Positions 45,380-56,379 of a stretch of 64,000 nucleotides of DNA are shown piece by piece. Below the pieces are notes generated by a model. It did no database searches and was not told where the DNA came from. It saw only the letters and a list, made by a program, of their open reading frames with translations. The stretch lies in NCBI GenBank assembly GCA_030704615.1, contig CM060733.1, forward strand, positions 8,306,001 through 8,370,000. The letters run 5' to 3'. How positions within the stretch are numbered: the stretch's first letter is position 1; every line of letters begins with the position of its first letter. A program made the translations under genes and the position numbers. The DNA is from Takakia lepidozioides (lineage: Eukaryota > Streptophyta > Takakiopsida > Takakiales > Takakiaceae).

Positions 45380-46250
45380 CAACAAGTCTTCTCGCACTTG
45401 TGGGGATGTGAGGGCACTAGGCGAGGCAAGACAACTGAAAGGTGCATTGCACATTTTGAACCAAGGCAGTATTACGGCCAACTCCAATATTATGTCTGTC
45501 TCTTGCAGGAGTGCATCAAGATGAAAGGCCTAGCGGAGGGGAAGCAGATGCATGCCCACCAAACATCTTATTATTCAACACCCTTGTCAACATGCATGCC
45601 AAATGCGGGAGCATAGAAGATGCACTGACAAAATGCATGAACGAGATATGTATACGTGGAATACAAGTTGCAGGACATGACAAGGTAGGGATGCTTGGGA
45701 GACCTATGATCATTTAATGATACAAGAAGGCGTGACACCCAACCAAGTCACATCCATTGGCGTTCTGAAGGCTTGAACTGCCTTCCTTTCATTGCACAGA
45801 CTCCTTAATCTTCCTTCCCTCCGCCTCTCCCATATGCATACTTTCGCATGCTGCTTGTATATATGGTTCTGCCCTTCTGGAGTTTCTTGTTTTAATGCTA
45901 TGTATGACTGGACACTACCCTCGTTGAAATATATGCCAAATGTGGGAGCATTAGTAATGCCCATCAAGTCTTTGACAATATGGCTCAACGAGATCTGGTC
46001 TCATGGAGTGCAATGATTTCAGGATATGCCCAACATTAGCGTGGCAAGGAGGCTTTGGAGACTTATGAGCACATGATACGGGAAGGGGTGACACCCAACC
46101 AGATCACCTTTGTTTGTGTTCTCAATGTCTGGGAGTCCTGGAGAGGGGTAAAGAGGTCCATGCTGACATCATGAAATATGCCCGTATCATTCTGGACACC
46201 GAACCTTCGTGTGTGTGGTGACTATACACGCCCACCAAGTTTATTTCAAG
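45380..46250 (+). pseudogene. PPR protein pseudogene, N-terminal and middle repeats
   Basis: In changing frames it reads LGEARQLKGALHILNQGS, YYVCLLQECIKMKGLAEGKQ, NILLFNTLVNMHAKCGSIED, MIQEGVTPNQVTSIGVLKA, a stop, LVEIYAKCGSISNAHQVFDN, MAQRDLVSWSAMISGYAQH, a stop, then YEHMIREGVTPNQITFVCVL. This is the usual opening of seed-free plant PLS-class PPR proteins. There are at least three frameshifts and two stops, and the second repeat block ends in scrambled frame at about 46130. It is not functional. Confidence 0.88.
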
Positions 46251-46688
46251 GATTGCCAGGCGAGCAATTGATGTCTGGGATGCCAACCGCTTTCACCACT
46301 TCCGAGGATTACTGGCGAACGAGCAACATAGTGAAGTTGAAAACAATGCTCAATGTGACAGTACCATGGTGATGATAACGATTTAAATAATGATTCAAAC
46401 AGCAGCAGTGAAGACCTGGAGAACCTTATTGCAGAGGAGCTATTTGGATGGCTGAATGACATGAGCAGGTGAGTGCCTCTTCTATGCACTGAAAGCCTTC
46501 TCTGCCACACGAGCTGGCATCGTAAAGAGAAGCAAGACACAAGGTCCAAGCCCCAGTGCTCCAGCCTGGTTTTGGATATCCAGGGAAGCCAAGAGAGCCC
46601 CAATCTCTGTTACAAACAACTCCCCAATTGTATCCAGGGTGATCATTCCACACCCTGCACAAGGCCAAATACAACCCCAGGTGGCCTT

Positions 46689-47668
46689 TAACCCCTAATG
46701 GACGAGGCTGTTTTTGGTGGGCCCACCCCACACGTGGACAACACATACCCTCACGGATGAGGGTATATCTCCCAGCTAACAAACATCCACAGGGATGAAC
46801 CGTATGAAAGGAAGGCTACCTACCTCATGCACCTGATGTAAGAGTTCCAGCCCATTTCACCGTGTCATTAGGAAGATTATAACAAAATGGTAAGCCATAA
46901 ATTTGTAGTATACTCCAATTTTAGAGGGAAAAAATGGTTTGACCAGGCAATTTTTACCCAAAAAAAAACATTTCCCTGCAAGACCCCACCCACATTCCAA
47001 TTCAGATGCACCTAAAGCATGTTGCCCCAAATTTGCAAAGCAAAATTCCTAAATCTGCATAGGGTTGCTTTGTATGGAAAACAAGGGGGTCAAAAAGCAC
47101 CATTTACCTCAATTGACCTGTAAATCAGCCATAGGGGTCCAAATTGGCATTGGAACCACAATTGCAACGGTGGAATTGTTCCTTGAATGAATTCCTACTA
47201 CCTCCAAATAATTTCTTCATTCTAACCAAAATGCAGGCAGAGATTTCAATTCCTACTTGAATCCCAGCTGAGGCCCTAGGCAGGTAGATAATTCCAGCCC
47301 AAAAAGGGGCCACATCATCAAAACCAATAAAGTCACGGGGCCTATTTTGTGTCGGCTCGTTTTTTGTGGGGCCCCGCGGCGCCCCTTGATACCACTCGCC
47401 GGCACATGCGGAGACCCAGCCCCATCTGCCTGCCACGTGGTAAAGTCAACCCTCTCAAACCACATGATTTTGGGTACCCAACGCACTCCAAAAAATCCTA
47501 ACGGCTGTCCTTGAGGATTTTTAGGGTGCCATCAACAGAAGGGGGCCGAATTAAATTTCCTACATCTTTCATTCAGGGTTCGATTTCATCCAAGTTCATC
47601 CCGATGGTTTTCATCCATTCGAATTTTTCAATAGACCCGGTTTAGGTCGACTCGTCCATTAGGGGTTA
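46689..47668. mobile_element. Nonautonomous DNA transposon with 18-bp terminal inverted repeats
   Basis: The left end, TAACCCCTAATGGACGAG, and the right end, CTCGTCCATTAGGGGTTA, are perfect inverse complements 980 bp apart. No transposase frame is present. I could not define a clean target duplication next to the ends (GTGGCCTT to the left, GGCATCCT to the right), so the superfamily is open. An older relative is at 9991-10795. Confidence 0.75.
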
Positions 47669-48802
47669 GGCATCCTTTCATGGTCCTCTTTCGCTAGACC
47701 AACTGCAAACTGCACATAAAATCCAGCTAATCCAACTGAAAATTTTGATTGAATTGTTCTCCAGTAATGTTACTTCCTTGTAATGTTGCTTGCTTGCTTG
47801 CTTGCCTTTGGAGCACGCCAAGGTCTGAATTTCAATGATACAGGGTGACTATTTCAACTATAAAAGAGTCCTTAAACAATTTTGTAAACGCCAATATTCC
47901 TCAATAACCCAAGTTGTTATTTTTAAAGAATTTCTCATGACAAAAATGCTTGAAATTCAGTATCTCCCACATTGTAGGTCCAAACATTATGAAACCACCT
48001 CGATGTACCTCTACTCATTGAGGGCTTTCCAAAGGTATTAAGACCCCAGGTGGAAACCTTGCGGGTTGGGAGATCTCAATGATGAAACAAAACAAACAAA
48101 GTATGTTGCTTAATTTATCAATTGTTTTCCTTTGTTAACCCAAAAAAAACTTGCAATCTTGACTGTTGAAGAACATAGGATTCGTCCTTTGAGCTCTCAT
48201 ATGGTAGGTCAACCTTTAGACAATTTGTGTTCCAAATTATCCCTCAATGCTTTACCTAAACACCCGCAAGGCCCAAAACGGATCGAATTGGTTGTTTAAG
48301 GATGTGTAACTTTTTGCAGATATGGGCCGAATTCCCCATATTTGGTGCGTGCACATGGTATCCATATCAGTGTAGATCCTACATGCAAAGGCGATTGGCT
48401 AGCTATTGAGAGGAGCCAATAAGCTATTAGGTTTCCAATGGCCATACGGCTACGGCTGGGGTGGCTCCCACCCGTTTTATGTTAAATCTTTTCTCTTTCT
48501 CTCTAGCCTTGCACACATTGCTCATTATCCCTTGCAAGTTGTTTTTAATGCAAGTTGTCTTTCATGCTAAAAAACACTAACTTTCTAACGGGATCTTTCA
48601 CGTGACAATTCCACACCCGCCTTCCTTTTACCAAGTGCCAAGTAGCGTAATGTCTTCCGAATGCTAAGATTTTGGGTTTGTTAAAAGAAGAATGTCGCAG
48701 ATCTGTTAAGTTGCCTCCATCAGGCCCAACAGATTTCAACCCAACATACACAATCTACAAAATCCCCTCTGTACTTTTATTCCTTTCACCAAAAAATGGT
48801 AG
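47669..48802. other. No gene seen
   Basis: A short (TTGC)n run lies near 47785-47800. No domain was recognised. The last 250 bases may belong to the LINE remnant that follows. Confidence 0.4.
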
Positions 48803-49030
48803 TTGAAGTGGGGTACATCTTTACCTCCTCACACTGATTGGAAGGCCATTTGGAAAGAGGTGTGGCTTAAATCTAGATCGGCGAAGGTTTCGGGATTCCT
48901 TTGGAAGCTTATCCACCGCATTCTGCCTATTGGTGCTCGGATTTCTGACCCTCCCTCTCATTGTAGGATGTATTCCATGGGTTGTGCTGAGACACTGGAA
49001 TACAGTCTTTTTCAATTGCAACTTTGCTTC
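48803..49030 (+). mobile_element. LINE C-terminal zinc-finger (zf-RVT) remnant
   Basis: It reads WKAIWKEVWLKSRSAKVSGF, LWKLIHRILPIGARI, then HCRMYSMGCAETLEYSLFQ. This fits the reverse-transcriptase-associated zinc-binding domain at the C-terminus of plant LINE ORF2 (W..lW....P.Kv..FlWkl.h..Lp....i, C..C...EtleH.ff). The first cysteine pair and the final H/C residues are partly lost. It is truncated on both sides. Confidence 0.65.
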
Positions 49031-49744
49031 ACAAATACAACTGTTGTAGAGTTAAGATGCACATCAGTCCATTTCTTAAATCAAGAATCTAATTAATGGT
49101 AATATAAAACGTTCGTTGCCAATATATTTGATAATTATGTAGGTACAATATCGTCAAGCATAGTTGCAAGCAATTAGTGCTCCTCAATTTCTGACGCATA
49201 GTAGGTTCAAGTTATAGATCCTCCACTGAAGTGGTAAGTAGTTCCGAAGGAAAGCTCATCCCTATGATGTATCACTTTGATTTTTGAGAGTTTGTGGAGG
49301 TCGCGACTTGAAGATCCTATCATAAATGGACAAAGTTGTTTGTACACCTTGTTCACGAGTAGGCACAACATGATGTACATGTCTTAAAGTTTGTATTCCA
49401 ACATAAGTAGACGCAATGTGTGGAGAGATTTCACATGTTTGCATTTGCAGAGAAGGCACGTATGGTTGAACTTTCATAGAGGTTTGACATCCAATGTAAG
49501 TGTTTGTGACACATGATCATTGACTACTAACCAAGTCCGATGAGTGTTTGTTTGTAGCAAAACACAAGAGATTGTTGTCTCAGTTAGATGACGTCTCATT
49601 CAAAGGCTACAAATCAAGATATAATCTCTTGGTTGAATGTGCTTATCCATGATAAGATAGTTTTTCTATGCCAAAAGATTTGAACAAGTGTCTCTCGAAG
49701 CACCTTGATGGTAGTTGAAAAAAAAAATAAGGCTTGCAATTGAG

Positions 49745-50347
49745 CTACATGGATAAATTGAACCCTCCTATCTTCCCATCCTTAAGAGCATCCAATGTTT
49801 TCTTGTCATCACTTGTCCAGGATGACTCCTGACCCAATTTGGTGGTACGTGCTTCACGCATCAGAAGAGTTTCCAATAACTGGCGATCTTCTTTTTTCTT
49901 CTTCTTCCATGAGTTCGATAAAAGCAACTTCAATGTAGGGTGTAGAAGACGGTTCATCTGGCGCACTCCACTCCCAGTCTCTATGCGAGAAGTCTGATCT
50001 AGTGGGAAATTTGCATGTCACTTCCAAATCCTTCATCACATCCTTGCACATGCCTAGTGCCACAATCTCCTGATAGTCCAGTCCACCTTGCCCCCTGAAT
50101 CCCAAAACAACAGATTGTTCGCTCGCATATCATTGTGTATGACTCCAGCTCCGCGCACTACAGCCAATGCCACCCTTGATGTGGATGCCTCTGCAAGTGT
50201 GCAGTCTGCTAGGTCACTTTTTGGCTCACCTGTGTAAGATAGGATGATGCAACCCACATGCTCATCCCATACTGACCCAACCTCCACCACCTTCGGAACA
50301 ACACTCTCATGCGGGTTCTGTACCCCATAGATATCAAGTGTTCTCAA
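49745..50347 (-). pseudogene. Protein-kinase-like fragment, frameshifted
   Basis: The reverse strand contains LAVVRGAGVIHNDMRANNLL, which matches a kinase catalytic loop (HxDxxxxN: H-N-D-M-R-A-N-N). Upstream is a segment that could be the end of the N-lobe (VGCIILSYTGEP). The following region, expected to hold the DFG motif, is out of frame and unrecognisable, and the open frame shifts near 50060-50100. A charged tail (FIELMEEEEKRRS) ends near 49745. The first lobe with the ATP-binding lysine is not seen. Probably a dead fragment. Confidence 0.5.
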
Positions 50348-51026
50348 GTGGCCTCAATCATATCTGCACTAGTCACATTTAATTCGACCAATTGCTTATG
50401 ATTCACTTTGGATCTAAACAATCATAATATCCGCTAAAGTCTTGATGTCCCATCTCGTAACTTCAGCTCTTGATATTGGAGTGCTATAGTAGCTATCTCC
50501 ATCCATCATACTATCAGATTTTGAGTCTATGGTTTTTTATGTCAATGAAGACTAGTAATATTGGATGAATGTTTTAAATGACCAAAGATTGAAGCACATG
50601 TCTCCACGAGCTACCTATGTTGTTATGAAACTAGGGCAGATGAAGGATATTAACTATACCATCATAGCTGCACCAAAATCATTCAATACTACATTAACAC
50701 ATTGTAACAATACGTAGGAAAATTTGCAACACATGAGAAGCCATATCTTCCCACTACAACTGGTCATCTTGCATGTTCTACAATGTTGGGCAGTTCAACA
50801 GTGCCTCTGCCATTTTACTTTTGGAACCTTTGAACCATTTCTTCATTCAACTGACGTGAGAAGACTATATATATGAGAACATCATAAACAAAATTTAGAA
50901 CAGCGATTCAGTGGTGTGCACATGCAAATGTATTGATATCTTCCTACACAAATCTCACACTAATAATTTGTCATTCTGCAACAATATATGCTAGAGCTTA
51001 CTTGTACAAGTCACAATGTAGTACCC

Positions 51027-51497
51027 TCAATTTGTCCACAAAACCAAAATATGATAGCTACTAGTGGAGCAGTAAACAACTAAGCCTCCTCCGTCCGTCA
51101 CCTTCAGACCAATCCCGCCTTGGCAGTCCTGGCCATGAGGAACAAAGCTGCCGGAGGCCCATATAGCGGAATTCGTTCCATTAGGGAGTATGCCATAGAT
51201 CACCAAGTTTCCATCGTACTGCATAACGAGGATGCAGCTGGAAGCTTTGGAATAGGTATCTGTGGCCCACTGTGCTTTCAAGGCACCGGCCATATTGTTC
51301 TCCTGATACAACACCAAATTGCAGTCATCCTGCATCACTAGCAAGTATTGAGAATTGTCACTCATCATAAAATATTCTGGGTTCAGTTGGCTTGGAGCCA
51401 TTAGGCAACCAATTCGGCAAGGGGAATCATCAGCAGAGGATGAATCTATAATGAATGCAAGCACTAGAAGGATTAACACAACCATGGCAACACCCAT
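51027..51497 (-). CDS. GNA-type (bulb) mannose-binding lectin, secreted
   Basis: A complete 156-codon frame. Residues 1-22 are a signal peptide (VAMVVLILLVLAFIIDSSSA). The mature part is one monocot-mannose-lectin/B-lectin domain of three subdomains. Two mannose sites of the form QxDxNxVxY are intact or nearly so: QDDCNLVLY (about 56-64) and QYDGNLVIY (about 93-101). The third, TDGGGLVVY, has lost Q and N and probably binds poorly. Typical family words such as WATDTY and IWASGS are present. No kinase, PAN or membrane segment follows, so it is a stand-alone extracellular lectin, a type linked to defence and storage. Start: the first ATG at 51497, directly before the signal peptide. A TATA-rich run lies about 300 bp upstream (near 51794-51810). 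Confidence 0.92.
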   Translation of the reverse strand: MGVAMVVLILLVLAFIIDSSSADDSPCRIGCLMAPSQLNPEYFMMSDNSQYLLVMQDDCNLVLYQENNMAGALKAQWATDTYSKASSCILVMQYDGNLVIYGILPNGTNSAIWASGSFVPHGQDCQGGIGLKVTDGGGLVVYCSTSSYHILVLWTN

Positions 51498-54049
51498 GGT
51501 GCTCGTGTACTAAAGATTCAAACCAACAACCTACAATCCCTGCCTCCCCAATCCCGGACTACACTACATATCTTCGAATCATCACACAAGACAAATGGTA
51601 GAAACATACTTATAACTCTCCTCCTACCAGGGATACACGCCTTGGGCTATTGGTAATCCATGGGGTGCCATGTGGCGCTACCAGCTTGTGCTGAGTGTGG
51701 TGAACAGCCTGTAGAGGTAGTTGGCAATGTAAAAACCAATGTTGGTAGGTTATTTATTTTTGTCTCTAATAACAGTTGGTTATCTATCCGGTTATATATA
51801 TATATATGGAATGAGAAGTTTTCCCTTCATGTGTTTTCTTCTTGTCTTTGTCGTTCTCTTTGAATTTCTTTGTTAAGTTACGTTGGTCACAGGGTGGTAT
51901 CCCTGCTCTAAGCCTTTACGGCCCCGCCTGGTTATTTTTGTTCATGTCCTATTAATGCTACTTATAGGGCCTGAGCCATCCTTGTTTTTAAAATTAAAAT
52001 TAATTAAATACGAAATAATATTTTTGTAAAATTAAGAAAAGGGGAGGAAGCTTTATTAAATCTACATTTCAATCTTTATAAGCGGTTAATTGCAAATCTG
52101 AGCCAACAAAAAACAAAAAACAAAAAAAAACTCTGAGCAAATTTCCAGGGGTACTGAGAAGTTAAGCCTCTCGCCATCCCTCTATCTTTCTTGCGGGTAT
52201 TTGTGAAGACCTCTCTTGTGGGAATTCTGAAAGGCAGCAGCCATGGACGACTATATGATGAACATACACCAACCGCGACAAAACATGTTGGATATAGTGA
52301 TGGAAAATGTTTCAGCATCTGCCAAGGTCATGTCTGATTTCCCATATTCCAAATTAAGACTACATTTGACACAATCCACCACCCCTTGTGCCTCATAGAA
52401 GGAACGTGTTGGAGGAAAACGAAGCTTGCATCATTTTGTTGATGATTGCAATTATCTACAGGAGAGAGTGACTTCTGTATGATCCAACATCTGCATATAG
52501 ATGTTATACCATAACCTGGTTTACCCTAAAAATGTCAAGTTTAACTTTGGTTGTTGCATGAGTCTATGGCTGGAGCCTACACTGGTGCAATACTCATTGG
52601 GAGATTTGAGGACCTATAACTCACAGAGACAATAAGACCACAAATATTGCTGACTGGATATGAATGGGGTTGTAGATTACAAGAAATATGACACCTTTGA
52701 AAAACCTTCCCCACAATCTCCACCTTGACGTTAAAGTGGCTTCAAAGACGACTAGGTAATGCGTTGTGTAGACGTGTGGATTACTCAAAGTCATTCAATT
52801 TAGAGTAATAGTTCTAATAAGGGGTCATCTGAGAAGCACAAAGTTTTTCAACATGTGCAGAGAGGACCAAGTATAAGCCGCATGTTGTATGCCGGAAAAA
52901 TCAACGCCAAAGAGACCACCAAGCAGCGCCTTGCGTGTACTTGCATAACATTTTTCCTCTCTAGTTTTCTGTTTTTGGTTCTTAAGTCTCATAAACCAAG
53001 ATGCACACATTTGGAGGCGAGTTGTTGTTTTTTTTTTTTTTTGGGTGTGCGCGAGGAGGAGGTGGTGAGTTTTCGCAATGTAGTAAGGGAAAAAGTAAGG
53101 GACGTTCACAATAATAGACAAGAATCAATATGAAAGAGTAAAAATAAACTTCTCTTCTCCATGCAAACCAGGTCGTGGTCTATGGCCCCAGCATAAGCAA
53201 CATGAATTAATCGACATTCAACATTGATTTATTTGAGATCCTACCAAAGCATGATTCAATGTGGATCTGTGCTAGCTAGCATGCAGCCTGGCATGAAGAG
53301 ACACTCAAAGCTGCAGGCCAGTTCAATAGGATGACAGGTTTTCTAATGGTCTACCCCACATGTGTTCTCCATTTCCTTGAGGTATACTCTTGTGTACCTA
53401 TTTGCTGAGAGATCAATTCTCCCCAGTTGCTATCAAGGGTTGTTCCAGCTTCAATTTAATCTCTAGCTAAGGAACCAACTTGATTTTTTTATGTCTCTAT
53501 CAATCGTGCAAATGGCGTTGGATCATATCTCAAGTTCAAACAATTTTCCTATTAAGCAAGTGTAGAATGCTTGCATGAATACCTTGCATTATGAACATGT
53601 GTCTTGTGACAAGCGAAACTCCCAAAAGAGTAACTCAGTTTACCTTCCCTTCCAATTCTACCAATACACATGCAATTTTGTCAGGTTGATTAGCTAAATA
53701 TGGGTATCATGTGCTGATTCAAAAATAAATGCATGAATGTAGGCAGAGACACCAGTGCTTCTGACGATGCTCCACACACTACGCATGACTGCTGAATCAC
53801 AATCGCCCATGCTGGAAGGAGTTTGTGTCCTTACATGGACTGAAGAAGTATCCTACCAACCCTCTCTCTTCTTCCTGGAAGCTCCGTTGCAATTAGTTTT
53901 AAGTGCTGCTCACTCCCTTGTTTTCTAGCAAGGCTGCAATCTTATTACCGTGCGGCCACTAGCTATTAACAGAAATCAATATTGATAAACTGCCAAACTA
54001 ATGAAGAAAATAGAAACCCTATTGTTTCAACATCACTCCAGTCAGTGAT
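51498..54049. other. No gene seen; 5' flank of the lectin gene and anonymous DNA
   Basis: It contains a (TA)n run near 51794-51809 and poly-T near 53028-53042. Frames at 52825-53133 overlap on both strands and cross the poly-T tract. No domain was recognised. Confidence 0.4.
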
Positions 54050-54430
54050 GATGAAGAATTGATGCAGGTAGCATTACGAGCATTCCCCCAATGGATGACT
54101 GTATTTGTGAAATCTGAAAATTTTGGTCCATATGAGTACACCATGGAGGATTTCAACGTCTTGAATGCGGTGAGATTTTCTATCATCTTGAATCAAGTCA
54201 CTTCTATATAAAGAAAAGAGAGCCCACATGACGAACAAACTTGCTCATTGTTCAGGTGGAGATGATTGTTGAGCTTCCATATGTGCAAGCTCAAGATACT
54301 GAGAATTGATTCCTCTTTTTATGGAAGGGCGATCTTGTTGTGATTCAATTTACAATGATGCCTTGGCAGGTATCTAACATGAATCTGAACATGCTGAAGT
54401 GGGGAAGACAACTCACTGACATGGACAAGG
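54050..54430 (+). pseudogene. Unrecognised exon-like fragments
   Basis: Two coding-looking stretches are set off by splice-like signals. About 54040-54171 reads DDEELMQVALRAFPQWMTVF then VKSENFGPYEYTMEDFNVLN and ends at GTGAG. About 54256-54430 starts after a CAG, reads VEMIVELPYVQAQDTEN, hits a stop, then continues WKGDLVVIQFTMMPWQVSNM to LKWGRQLTDMDK before GTAAG. Phase across the first junction looks right. I do not recognise the family. The in-frame TGA suggests a pseudogene or a misread boundary. Confidence 0.35.
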
Positions 54431-56379
54431 TAAGATTTGCTGGATAATCAACATGTTTTATCATTGGTCTTGCACTACAACCCCATCCATCCCTTCTTCT
54501 GCATCCACCCTATGTCTCCCCTGCTGCACATAAAGAAGAATTCAAACAAATATTTTCAAGAGTCACATTGGCATAGTAGGACTCAGGAGCCACATTCTTC
54601 GTCAGCTAACACTCATAATGAGATAGTTTGTCTTGAGCAGGACGAACGGGTGTTGGCATTGGAATCATTGCGGGCAACAGCCGAAGATCTACTACCTTAT
54701 GATCCGGCAGAGATATATGCCCGTACTAATACTGGCCCCTTTCACCACCCTGTCCTCATCCTACCAAAGCAAGGAGAGCCACGGCCCACAACTAGAGAGA
54801 CACAAGAGAGTCAGAGTTTTTGAAGTTGGGAGTTGGGACCTGTTAATTCATCAAGCTTGTGCATAAAAAAGAATAACAAATGTGTTAAGTGTGTGCTCTG
54901 CTATCGAGGTGTGGTGCTATGGTAGGTGTCAATCTAAATGCCAACATAAAGCACAACCAATTCAAGCCTAATTAATTAAAGTCCGACAAGCTTTAGACAC
55001 AAAGGCCATCCAGAAGAGAGAAACAAGGGGATCATTGAGCCGGCCATCCGGAAGAAAAAAAATCCTTAATGATCTGGATGCACAGTCATTAAACACCTCC
55101 CTCCATTATGTCTCGCCAAATGTTCCCAATGGTAGGTCTGTGGAACCTATAGTAGGATGTGGATGTCAACTACTAAATTCACTTCCCTATAGTTTGTTGT
55201 CAGGGAGCATCATAGCATGTTCAAGCTGCTTTTATGTCAAACTGGAGTACTCAAGTTATTATCCTCAGGCCTGTGTTGTAGGTTAAAATCTCATATAAGA
55301 TAGTGTCTTTCTCTCTCTGTTGTTGTCTTCGGATGGTGGATTTTCATTTCTGAGGCACATAAGAACAGTCATCATTTGGTTGTGTGATATGTGCCAATCT
55401 CAAGCAGTCTTGCAGGCAGAGAAAACACCAAAGCTGGATGAGTTTCTCGACTTTGCAACATGCCCCATGGAAATCGTGTACGACTCAGATATCCTTCCCT
55501 CCACCTTTTATATGCTTTCAGTTCATGGTATTTTTGTCTGCTAATTGCTTTCATGAGCCTACCCTTGTTGAGAGTCCGTTGCCAATAAAATTTAAATTTG
55601 CATGTGACATCCCCTCGAGGCCGGTAGTGTGGTTCAGGGTCTTGTTTAGAAAAAGAAGGATAGACAGAGAGGTACTACTCATTTAAATGTTGTGTAAACT
55701 AGTTGCCCTATATCCCATCATCAATGAGAGAGGATGAGAGAGGCTTTGGCCTATCATGCATGCAAAAAATTAGCAAGCACATCGCTCACGAAAATGATGA
55801 ACTTAACATACCTCACATTTGGTATGGCCCATGATGGAGATGCCAATCAGGCTATTCTGATTGACAAGAAATTGGAACCCAACTTGTAAGACAATCTGAT
55901 ACCATTCCTAGCATGATATCAAATTCAAATGTATAAGTTTAAAGAATGTAACTGTTATTTATCACAAGTAGTCTCTGAAATTCCTACAACAATCATATGT
56001 TGCACCTCACTATTCAAATTCAGGCATGCTGCAGACAACCCTACTTTAGTGACAATTAAACTTATGTGAACTGTCTGCAAATGGGCAGATGTACTAAAAT
56101 GACAATTGAACTTTGTCAATAATACAAGCTTCTACACCAACCTCCAAGTTCCTAGGGACCAAGCTGAGTAGAACTCACACTAAATCAAATAGTACACTTC
56201 TTTGCACAAACTACTTTCCCACTTAACTTTCTTAGCTCTGCAACTCTTAACCAAAGATACAAAGTACGTGCTGCTGTGTTTCTACATTTCTCCCTTGTCA
56301 ACATGGGTAAGAGAGAGAAAATACAAATTCACAACATTTTCAGTTTCAGTATGTATAGTGGTGCAGAGTTTTACAATGA
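54431..56379. other. No gene recognised
   Basis: A forward frame at 54437-54823 (HPMSPLLHIKKN..., AEDLLPYDPAEIYARTNTG) could continue the exon-like stretch before it, but nothing ties it to a family. Frames near 55320-55690 are likewise unassigned. No transposon ends were recognised. Confidence 0.35.
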
